From Paraburkholderia solitsugae (GTDB lineage Bacteria > Pseudomonadota > Gammaproteobacteria > Burkholderiales > Burkholderiaceae): a stretch of DNA of 64,000 nucleotides. The stretch is from NCBI RefSeq assembly GCF_013177695.1, contig NZ_WOEY01000130.1, positions 62,001 through 126,000 of the forward strand, written 5' to 3'. The first letter of the stretch is position 1. Every line of letters begins with the position of its first letter. The notes below the pieces were generated by a model. The model was not told the DNA's origin and made no database searches. It saw nothing but the letters and a program-made list of their open reading frames with translations. Position numbers and translations under genes: made by a program. This document shows positions 57,317-64,000 of this stretch, piece by piece.

Positions 57317-58395
57317 TGCGTGTCTTACATCTGCTTCTGGCGCCGCGTTTGTCGGGCGCCGAAGTCCTCGCGAAGGATCTGGCTATCGATCAAAGCGCCG
57401 AGGGCATGGCGGTGTGTGTGGCCTCGCTGCTACCCGTGCATGCCGAATTCGTGCCGTTGCAGGACGATCTGCAGAAGCTCGGCGTGCAGTGCTTGTTTCC
57501 GCCGCGGCGCCACCGCCTCGCCGGCAAATTGTGGAATCTGTTCATCGCGGTGCGGCAGTTTCGCCCGGACGTGATATTTGCGCACGCTACGATTCCTTCT
57601 TTTTACGCGCGCGCGTTACCGCTGCGGGTGCCAGTCGTGTATGTCATGCACTCGGCGATCAACGACTTCGAGCGGCCGTTATTCCGGCGTATCGAGCACA
57701 TCCTGTCGGGACGCGCGCGGGTGGTGATCAGCGTATCGGAACAAGGCGCGACCGACTACGTGCAGGCCATTGGGCCGCATCCTTCGATGACCGTGGTGCC
57801 CAACGGTGTCGATCTTGGGCGCTTCGCGTTCACCGACGGCGCCGGGCGTAGCGGCCGGGCGCCTGAGGTTGTACAGATCGGGCGCTATGCGTCGGAGAAG
57901 AATCAGCTTCTGACGGTGCGCGCCTTCGGCGAGGTGCTCGAGCGGGTGACAGACGCGCGCCTCGTCCTGCACGGCGTGGTCGAGGATCCGGATTACCAGC
58001 GCGCGGTTATCCGCCTCGTGCGGGAGTTGGGACTCGCGGACCGTGTCGTGGTGGCGGGACCGCGCTCCGACGTGGCGAGCGTGCTGTCGGAGTCGAGCGT
58101 GTTCGTCATGCCCTCGCGCAGTGAGGCACATAGCGTGGCGTTTCTCGAAGCGCTGGCCTCCGGTATCCCGATCGTCGCGAGCAGGATTCCGTCGTTTGCG
58201 TTTGCGAATGGATTTCCCGGCGTGCAGTTGGTCGATACGGACGATGTGCCTTCCTACGCGGAGGCGATTGTCGTGGCGCTAGGTCAGACGAGGGCGCAAC
58301 GCTCGCTTGCCGGCCTGACACTCAAGGAGACGGCGGCCCGCTACCGGGCGATCGCGCAGCAGGTCAGTCGTCATCTGGCGGTATCGGTTCGCTAG
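57313..58395 (+). CDS. GT4-type glycosyltransferase (paralog of 26868-27953)
   Basis: This 360-residue GT-B protein is collinear and closely similar to the glycosyltransferase at 26868: RVLHLLLAPRLSGAEVLAKD, VCVASLLPVHAEF, VRQFRPDVIFAHATIPSFYA, VVPNGVDLGRFAFTDG, VFVMPSRSEAHSVAFLEALA (the EX7E motif) and SGIPIVASRIPSFAFANGFP. Its start overlaps the flippase stop by four bases. The two copies stand near opposite ends of the EPS locus and probably add related sugars, or one has diverged in acceptor choice. Confidence 0.9.
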   Translation: MMRVLHLLLAPRLSGAEVLAKDLAIDQSAEGMAVCVASLLPVHAEFVPLQDDLQKLGVQCLFPPRRHRLAGKLWNLFIAVRQFRPDVIFAHATIPSFYARALPLRVPVVYVMHSAINDFERPLFRRIEHILSGRARVVISVSEQGATDYVQAIGPHPSMTVVPNGVDLGRFAFTDGAGRSGRAPEVVQIGRYASEKNQLLTVRAFGEVLERVTDARLVLHGVVEDPDYQRAVIRLVRELGLADRVVVAGPRSDVASVLSESSVFVMPSRSEAHSVAFLEALASGIPIVASRIPSFAFANGFPGVQLVDTDDVPSYAEAIVVALGQTRAQRSLAGLTLKETAARYRAIAQQVSRHLAVSVR

Positions 58396-58435
58396 TTCAC
58401 CTGATCATCTCACCCGCGCCCGTGGCGCGCCGCGT

Positions 58436-59440
58436 TCAATGGTGGCTGATGGCGATACTGCGTTCCTCGGGTGTCGCCTCGGGCGCGGAGGCCGGTGGCC
58501 ACGCGCTCGCCACTTCGGACTCGCGCAGCGCGAGCGAGACAAGCAACTGGGCTTCCTTGCTGCTCGAATCGAGTTGCAGCGCATCGCCGGCCTTGTGCCA
58601 GACGCATGCCCATCGCGCGATATAGCCACAACCGCGTGCCACGCTCAGTAGCGCGTCCCGCTGCTGTTCACGCTCGGCCACCGCTGCGCGCATGCGCTGT
58701 GCCTCGGGATTGTCCGGCTGTACCGCGATAGCCGCCGCGAGGCGTGCTTTCGTCGCCGACAGATTGTTCTGCTGCAGATTGGCGCGGGCGGCTCCCATCT
58801 GTTTCGAAGCATCCACGCGGGGTTTGTCGGGCGGCTTGCTGGTCTGGCCGCCTGGATTGCGCTTTGCCTCGGCCGATGCGGTCACCATGCGGCCTGGCAC
58901 CGGCAGCGTAGACGCCGGTGGCGGGGTAGGCGGTGTTCGCACGGGGGCGGGCCTCACCGGCGTTTGAGCGACGAACATAGGCGCAGATCGCTGAGCAGCG
59001 GCAAGCGGCGGCCCGACGTTCTGGGTTTTCACTTTGCCGGATACCGCGATGGGGGTGCCCTCGACCGAGTCGTTGCTGTGAATGAAGCCGAGGTAGACGG
59101 CGGAGGCCACGACCACTACCGACGCACCGAGCACCAAAGGCTGGCGCAGTCTCTGCGAGGCGGGGGCAGTGACCGGCGACTCTGTAGTGACGGCGGACGG
59201 ATCGATTAAGTCGCGCGAGGAGGGACGCCAGATGCGCGGCGTGATCAGCCGGGCGGGCAGCATCGGCTCGGTGTCTTCCAGCGGGACTTGCAGGGGCGGT
59301 GGGGGCGTGGGGCGCGCGCCGAGTGACTCGACCGGACGCGTGTGGCATTGGGGGCATGGCGTAAAGCGACCGGCTAGCGGCGCACCGCAGTGCTCGCATT
59401 GGGGGTGATCATGCTGATCGGAAGTAACGTCGCTAAGCAT
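58436..59440 (-). CDS. Zinc-ribbon single-pass membrane protein of unknown function
   Basis: This 334-residue protein starts MLSDVTSDQHDHPQCEHCGA. The N-terminal zinc ribbon is CEHCGAPLAGRFTPCPQCH (CxxC...CxxC, residues 15-33). A proline-rich cytoplasmic linker, one transmembrane helix (LVLGASVVVVASAVYLGF, about 115-132), a proline-rich periplasmic region and a helical C-terminal domain with TPR-like character (ARANLQQNNLSATKARLAAA, QPDNPEAQRMRAAVAEREQQ) follow. The domain also has a Cys/Trp-containing segment (GCGYIARWACVWHKAGDALQ). It resembles zinc-ribbon membrane proteins that sense or scaffold envelope systems. The start could also be the TTG at 59479. Confidence 0.75.
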   Translation of the reverse strand: MLSDVTSDQHDHPQCEHCGAPLAGRFTPCPQCHTRPVESLGARPTPPPPLQVPLEDTEPMLPARLITPRIWRPSSRDLIDPSAVTTESPVTAPASQRLRQPLVLGASVVVVASAVYLGFIHSNDSVEGTPIAVSGKVKTQNVGPPLAAAQRSAPMFVAQTPVRPAPVRTPPTPPPASTLPVPGRMVTASAEAKRNPGGQTSKPPDKPRVDASKQMGAARANLQQNNLSATKARLAAAIAVQPDNPEAQRMRAAVAEREQQRDALLSVARGCGYIARWACVWHKAGDALQLDSSSKEAQLLVSLALRESEVASAWPPASAPEATPEERSIAISHH

Positions 59441-59520
59441 TGCCGTTTCGCAAGTGGGCGTCGAATACCGGCGCCACAATCAAGAAAAACAAGGCACCGC
59501 AACGAGGCTTGCAAGCGGGA

Positions 59521-60105
59521 TTACTGTGCGACGACGTAACCCCGTGCCTGCATGCATGCGCCATACGCGGCCCAGTACTGTGTCATTGGCGGTTCGGGCG
59601 CCGGCAGTGGCGGCAGCTTCACGCCGGATGCCGCTGCTGTCTCCGAGGCGCCGTTTTCCGCGATGGTGGCCGATGCCGGCGTGGCGGCCGCGGTCGTTGC
59701 GCTTGCGGGTGCGGTCGTCGCTGTGGTCGAACTTGCTGTCTTCGTTGCCGCTGCGGTGGCTGTCTTAGCCGTCGCTGTATTCACGGCGGGCTCGCTTGCA
59801 CCCGGTGCGGCTGCGGGCATACCGGTGCCCGGCGGCGTCGCTGAAAAACTGCTGGGGGGCAACGGGGGCCGTGACGGCGCACCCGTCGACGATGTTTTGG
59901 TGGCCGCGGGTTTGCGCGGCGGAAGCTGCGATTCGTGCGCGATGTTGATCTTGGCCTGCTTGTTGGCCGTGGCATAGCACATCGCGGTGTCGATGCTGCG
60001 CTGATAAGCGCTTTGACTTCGGATTGGATAGACGAGCGGCTGCCATGCGAAGGCAGCACTGCTAATCACCCCTATCGTCAATGCTATATATATTCTGATT
60101 CGCAT
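59521..60105 (-). CDS. Exported Ala/Thr-rich hypothetical protein
   Basis: This 194-residue protein has signal peptide RIYIALTIGVISSAAFAWQP, a conserved-looking N-terminal segment (YPIRSQSAYQRSIDTAMCYA), a long Ala/Thr/Pro-rich low-complexity middle (KTASSTTATTAPASATTAAA) and a short C-terminal motif PMTQYWAAYGACMQARGYVV. The two end segments resemble a small Cys-containing domain interrupted by a linker. GGGAG eight bases before ATG 60105 supports the start. It is followed on the same strand by the zinc-ribbon membrane protein gene, so the two may form one operon. Function is unknown. Confidence 0.7.
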   Translation of the reverse strand: MRIRIYIALTIGVISSAAFAWQPLVYPIRSQSAYQRSIDTAMCYATANKQAKINIAHESQLPPRKPAATKTSSTGAPSRPPLPPSSFSATPPGTGMPAAAPGASEPAVNTATAKTATAAATKTASSTTATTAPASATTAAATPASATIAENGASETAAASGVKLPPLPAPEPPMTQYWAAYGACMQARGYVVAQ

Positions 60106-60561
60106 CGCAGTCGCTCCCGCAGCGATGGTTCGCCGTTCGCCGGCAATCGCGCTTCGCGGGATGTTGTCGTGGCTGCTGATTCTGCCGCTAAACGGCGGCT
60201 CACTGCCGCGAAGGCTGCTTGTTTGAGCGTAACACCGGGCCTTGTCGGCTGAAGGCGCCGCATAGCGCGCGAAAACGCCATTCTGCAGTCGTATCACGAC
60301 ATATTCGCATTTTTTTAATGCGGGGGAAGCGCGGTAATCGTAGCGCCCTGCGCCCGGACCCATCCGTCTGCACAATGCCCTGCGCTCGCCACAGTGACAT
60401 GACCGGACCACTCGAACGCCGGATCGTGTGTGTGAGAGCGCACTTAACTTAGGCGGAGAACGGCGCTTACTGGGTACGGTTGTACTGTCTGACGTAACGT
60501 GCATGCCATTCGGCAATCCAACCCTGACGCGAGACGCTAACCGCTATCAGCACTCAGATAA
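60106..60561. other. Divergent intergenic region before the double hydrolase gene
   Basis: There are 456 bases without a supported gene. The part next to 60450-60560 is the likely hydrolase promoter. I see no strong dyad. Confidence 0.5.
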
Positions 60562-62448
60562 ATGAAACCTGTCATTTTCAATGGGCATTTTGGCTGGCTG
60601 CATCCAGCCGACGGTAACAGGGGTGTGGTGCTTTGCAACCCCTTCGGACACGAGGCAATGTGGTTGCATCAAGCGCTGCGCGAACTCGCGCAGCGTCTGG
60701 CCGCACGTGGCATTCCGGTTTTGCGTTTCGACTATCGAGGGACAGGAGATTCCATTGATCGCGAAGGCCTGGTGTGTCCCACCGATTGGGCCGACGAAGT
60801 GCTCGAGGCAATCGACTACTTAAAGCGCGTCACCGGCATCGAGCGGGTTTCCCTCGCGGGCTTTCGCTTAGGCGCAACGGTCGCTGCATGGGCGGCGCGC
60901 AAGCGCGAAATCGAATCCATTGCCATGCTCGCACCGGTTCGGTCGACGCGTCTTTTTTGGCGCGAAATGAACATCCTGAATCAGACCTGGCGACAGACTG
61001 CAGGTGTTGACGAAGATCATGAGCACACGCCGCCTGGGGCGCGGGACATCATGGGCCACCGGGTCAGTGCGGCGGCGCTCGAAGCGATCGGCGATCTCGA
61101 CCTGTGCGACGAACCACAAATACCCGCTCAGCGGATCCTGATCGCTCACAGTGGCCAGCGCGACGGTACTCACGCGCTCGGTGCCCACTATGAAAGCAAT
61201 GGCGCGCGCGTGGAGTCTATGGCCTTCGAAAACTACACGCAGGTACTCCAGACCGCATGGCTGACCGAGCTCCCGGAGTTACTGTTGGACAGGGTGGCGG
61301 ATTGGCTGTCGGAGGGGGGTGAGCCGTGTGTCCGAGCGCCGGCAGTGCTGGTTAAGGCGAGCCCGGTGCTCGTCAACAGGTCCGCGATGGAATACCCGGT
61401 GCAACTGGGGGACGGGAACGTTTTCGGCATCCTGTGCGAGCCTGCCATGCGGCGCACCGCGCGTGAGCACACGCCCGTACTTCTTATCGCCAATACGGCC
61501 GCCACGCATCACGTCGGCGACGGACGTTTTGGCGTGGAGCTCGGACGGGCGCTCGCCAAGCGCGGATTCGCGTCGCTGCGAATCGACGCCGAAGGGCTTG
61601 GCGACAGTGGTGGCGCGACACGCACCGCCGGTCCGGGCCAAACGATCCTCGATGCGATGGGCGAGGACCTGTCCCGCGCGGCGGATTGGCTCGTTGGACG
61701 CGGTTACCGCGACGTCGTCGTTTTCGGTATCTGCGCGGGAGCCTACGTGGCGCTGCAGGCGACGAGACTGAACCGCGCGGTGCGTGGACTCATCATGATC
61801 AATCCGGTCGCCTTCGTCCTGCCGGACGGCTGCACGATGCAAAGCGCGGCCGAACGCAGGCCAGGGTCACCGCGCGTGTATCTGCGCTCCATGGTGCGCA
61901 CCGGGAAGTGGCTCGAGGTGATCCGCGGCGAGGCGCGGCTTGGACCCGCCCTGCGCACGATGTGGCGGCACGCCGTTGCGCATGTACAGGACAGGGTGGC
62001 GGCCTGGAGCGGCGAAGCACTGTTCCCGGCCACGGAAAGTCACGAGGCCCGCAAGCTGTTTCAGCGATTGGGCGCAGACGGTGTTCACATTCGTCTGCTC
62101 TTTAGCCCGCGAGACCACAGTCTCGGCGAACTGCATATGCATTTTGGCGTGAACGGCCGCCGCCTGAAAAAGCTCTCACGTGCGCGCGTGCTCATGATCC
62201 GCACCATGGACCATGAGGTGCTGAGCCGGATTGCTCGGGAAGATGTGACGGCCGTATGCGAGGAACTGCTATACGCGGCGTTCGTTACTGCCGCGACGGA
62301 CGAGAAAATCTCCCCTGTACCGAAGGCGATCGGCGCCGCTGTTGCATCGCGCCCCGCTCATGCCGGCACCGGCGCGGGAAAAGAGCGAGGTGCGAGTCGC
62401 GAATCGGACATGCCGGCACGTTCTTCGCGGGCCAAAAACTCGGCGTAA
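60562..62448 (+). CDS. Double alpha/beta-hydrolase protein with altered nucleophiles
   Basis: This 628-residue protein has two alpha/beta-hydrolase (serine aminopeptidase-like) modules. Module 1 (about 1-240) has FRFDYRGTGDS-type sequence (LRFDYRGTGDSIDREGL) and SLAGFRLGATVAAWAARKRE, where the usual GxSxG reads GFRLG with Arg at about 102. Module 2 (about 280-560) has LRIDAEGLGDSGGATRTAG and VVVFGICAGAYVALQATRLN, with Cys at about 391 in place of Ser. These elbows resemble, from memory, the two exosortase-A-associated hydrolases found beside some EPS loci. No exosortase gene is in the window. The C-terminus is a polar tail. Substrate is unknown; a thioester or acyl-transfer role is possible. 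Confidence 0.8.
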   Translation: MKPVIFNGHFGWLHPADGNRGVVLCNPFGHEAMWLHQALRELAQRLAARGIPVLRFDYRGTGDSIDREGLVCPTDWADEVLEAIDYLKRVTGIERVSLAGFRLGATVAAWAARKREIESIAMLAPVRSTRLFWREMNILNQTWRQTAGVDEDHEHTPPGARDIMGHRVSAAALEAIGDLDLCDEPQIPAQRILIAHSGQRDGTHALGAHYESNGARVESMAFENYTQVLQTAWLTELPELLLDRVADWLSEGGEPCVRAPAVLVKASPVLVNRSAMEYPVQLGDGNVFGILCEPAMRRTAREHTPVLLIANTAATHHVGDGRFGVELGRALAKRGFASLRIDAEGLGDSGGATRTAGPGQTILDAMGEDLSRAADWLVGRGYRDVVVFGICAGAYVALQATRLNRAVRGLIMINPVAFVLPDGCTMQSAAERRPGSPRVYLRSMVRTGKWLEVIRGEARLGPALRTMWRHAVAHVQDRVAAWSGEALFPATESHEARKLFQRLGADGVHIRLLFSPRDHSLGELHMHFGVNGRRLKKLSRARVLMIRTMDHEVLSRIAREDVTAVCEELLYAAFVTAATDEKISPVPKAIGAAVASRPAHAGTGAGKERGASRESDMPARSSRAKNSA

Positions 62449-62483
62449 CACCCCGTGCGACGTGACACGCTTCTGGCTTCTGT

Positions 62484-63110
62484 CTAGCGCGCTTCAACCG
62501 CTTGCGCTTTACTCCATTGCGTCACTTCGGACGCGTTGCTGTCGATCCAGCTTGAAACGGGAACGATCTTGCCATGACAAATCACGATGAGCGCGATAGC
62601 GGTCGCTGCGAACGGCGTGGAGTCGTGCATCGAAAACTTTCCGACTGAAAAGGTTCGGACGCGAGACTGACCCATCAGGCTCCATGTCATGCCGGCGATC
62701 AGCGTGCCGAGCAGCCACCCGGTCACGACTTCGGCGGTTGAATGCAAGCCCATCAGGACCCGCGACACACCGATCGCCACTGCGCAAGCGAGGCCGAACA
62801 GGTAAGCCAGCGCAACCGTGCGTGGTTTTGCCTGCGTCGCGCAGAGGCCAAAGGTCGTAGGATAGACCGCGCTGGCCAGCATGGAATGGCCACTGATGAC
62901 CGCAAAATTCAGCGCAGGGATTTCGACGCCCCATCCTGCGTGGGCAAGCCTGCTCGCTGCCACGGCCAATACCCCCACACTGAAACAGCTCGTCCAGGCA
63001 AACAGTGGCCGCCACGCCCGCGTCGCTGCAAGCCACAGCATGACGACGCCTGCAAGGAGCGACGTCAGGTAAGGGTCGCCGAAATTGGTGACATAAGATA
63101 GCAGCCGCAC
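62484..63110 (-). CDS. PAP2-superfamily membrane phosphatase
   Basis: This 208-residue protein has about six hydrophobic helices. The PAP2 motif 2 is SGHSMLASAVYPTTFGL and motif 3 is SRVLMGLHSTAEVVTGWLLG (R...H with the acidic residue as Glu in TAEV). Motif 1 (KxxxxxxRP) is not clear. Members dephosphorylate lipid phosphates such as undecaprenyl pyrophosphate or phosphatidate. Beside an EPS locus, recycling of the lipid carrier is a reasonable but unproven role. Confidence 0.82.
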   Translation of the reverse strand: MRLLSYVTNFGDPYLTSLLAGVVMLWLAATRAWRPLFAWTSCFSVGVLAVAASRLAHAGWGVEIPALNFAVISGHSMLASAVYPTTFGLCATQAKPRTVALAYLFGLACAVAIGVSRVLMGLHSTAEVVTGWLLGTLIAGMTWSLMGQSRVRTFSVGKFSMHDSTPFAATAIALIVICHGKIVPVSSWIDSNASEVTQWSKAQAVEAR

Positions 63111-64000
63111 AATAACTCCCTACGTTAGACAGGTCGATTGACTTTCCACAAACTTGTTTCGCACTCCGCGAAAATCCAGGTGCTATAGAGGCGTGCCTGT
63201 TGCACTTAGTGGTCACGCTACCTGGGTGTTCGCTCTTGTCACATGTTGTTCCGTTTTGTCCGTATAACATGATCGCGTGATGTGCTATGTGCGGCTCGGA
63301 ACCGACAGGGACCGGCACGCTGCATCGATTTTCCGGGTGCGCGCCGCGTGACAACAACGCTGTAGACGGCATACCACACTGCCCCGCGTGATCTCAACGT
63401 TCTCTGTTGATTGTTCTCTGTTGATTGGTAAGGGAATACTGCGGCCGGCGGCGAGCGAACCCGGCGTGTGGCGCAAATAAGAGCGATAGTTTGGCGGATG
63501 GTGAGACGCATAATGGACAACCCTAAGTAGCGTCAGATATGACGAGATTCGTCTGATTTAATGTGTTCCTCATAAGGAGTCTTGAGGTTGTGGTCAACGT
63601 GCACGGTTGGTTGAAGCCGTTGAAGAATTCGCGGTGTACGCATTGCTTTCCTCATCGCCGGTGACGGCCCGCACGACAGATTGCCTGACTGTCGTTTGCG
63701 CGCGCCCCATCTTGCGGTGACGAGTGGAAAGTACATGCGGGCGGGTCTTGCCGCCCGGCAAGAAGTGGTTTGTCTGATGTAAGCACCTGATTTGGTGACG
63801 TTCAACTTACCTGACCAGTCAACAAGAATTGCTGTTGCGTGGAAGTCGTTTTTATTCACCGATCCGCATACGACAATTTCAACAATCCGCGTACTCAATG
63901 CGGTGATAGACCTGGCAACCTTGGGTGAAGGATCATCAACAGGAAAAGGCTCCGATTTGGACAACCCATCTTATCGATCGCTAGTTTATGTTTCCCGTTC
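63111..64000. other. Gene-poor right end of the window
   Basis: I see no supported gene in these 890 bases. A 14-base tandem duplication is at 63399-63426, and a GC-rich hairpin (CGGGCG/CGCCCG) is near 63737-63756. The longest frame (63533-63964, minus) starts with TTG just after a stop and has no recognisable or coding-like pattern. Confidence 0.5.
63399..63426. repeat. 14-bp tandem duplication
   Basis: GTTCTCTGTTGATT is repeated twice head to tail at 63399-63412 and 63413-63426, without mismatch. Confidence 0.9.

Noticed and set aside
63533..63964. 143-codon minus-strand frame
   Set aside because: It starts with TTG two codons after a stop and shows no motif or coding-like pattern.

Overview
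The window is a gene-dense, GC-rich stretch of about 64 kb. Codon use, long antisense shadow frames and gene content point to a betaproteobacterium of the Burkholderiaceae, most likely a Paraburkholderia-type soil or plant-associated species. This is inferred from gene families I recognise; I ran no search. I see no rRNA, tRNA, phage, integrase, transposase or CRISPR array.

Left third (1-24 kb): ordinary metabolic chromosome. It holds a partial YhhS-like MFS exporter; the xanthine dehydrogenase set xdhA-xdhB-xdhC, where XdhC lacks its usual N-terminal domain; a LysR regulator; a DsbA/HCCA-isomerase-like protein; an orphan membrane-anchored TAXI binding protein; a BON-domain periplasmic protein; and TauE, EamA and LysE-type transporters. 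Then come a LysR regulator, an HMG-CoA-lyase-like enzyme, a family III CoA-transferase and an MFS carrier, which look like one acid-catabolism unit, and an EutR-like AraC regulator divergent from an SDR dehydrogenase and an APC permease. Between these two units, at 19.2-20.25 kb, lies a large imperfect inverted repeat with hexanucleotide microsatellites and a 57-bp tandem repeat. Beside it is a 46-codon Lys-rich gene (19002-19142).

Right two thirds (24-63 kb): a large exopolysaccharide locus of the Wzx/Wzy type. The core is manC, a WcaJ-like initiating transferase, wza, the wzc tyrosine kinase, gmd and fcl (GDP-fucose), glycosyltransferases, WcaI- and WcaF-like proteins, a GMC oxidoreductase, a Wzy-like polymerase, an acyltransferase-3 protein and a Wzx-like flippase. 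It resembles colanic acid and cepacian loci but matches neither in gene order. No LMW tyrosine phosphatase, phosphomannomutase or UDP-glucose dehydrogenase gene is present. Upstream is a block of secreted enzymes: two paralogous clan-A-type glycosidase candidates flanking a glycosyltransferase, a secreted PIG-L deacetylase with lectin-like and FG-GAP-like regions, and a GDP-mannose Nudix hydrolase. A GlxA-type AraC regulator stands directly before manC. Downstream are a zinc-ribbon membrane protein, a small exported protein, a double alpha/beta-hydrolase with both nucleophile positions altered, and a PAP2 phosphatase.

Working model (inference): GDP-mannose made by ManC feeds Gmd/Fcl. The repeat unit is built on undecaprenyl phosphate by the WcaJ-like enzyme and up to six glycosyltransferases, decorated by acyltransferases, flipped by Wzx, polymerised by Wzy, and exported by Wzc/Wza. 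The secreted glycosidases and deacetylase may trim or modify the product. Long AT-richer gaps at 26.0-26.9 and 33.7-34.5 kb carry perfect inverted repeats that look like operators.
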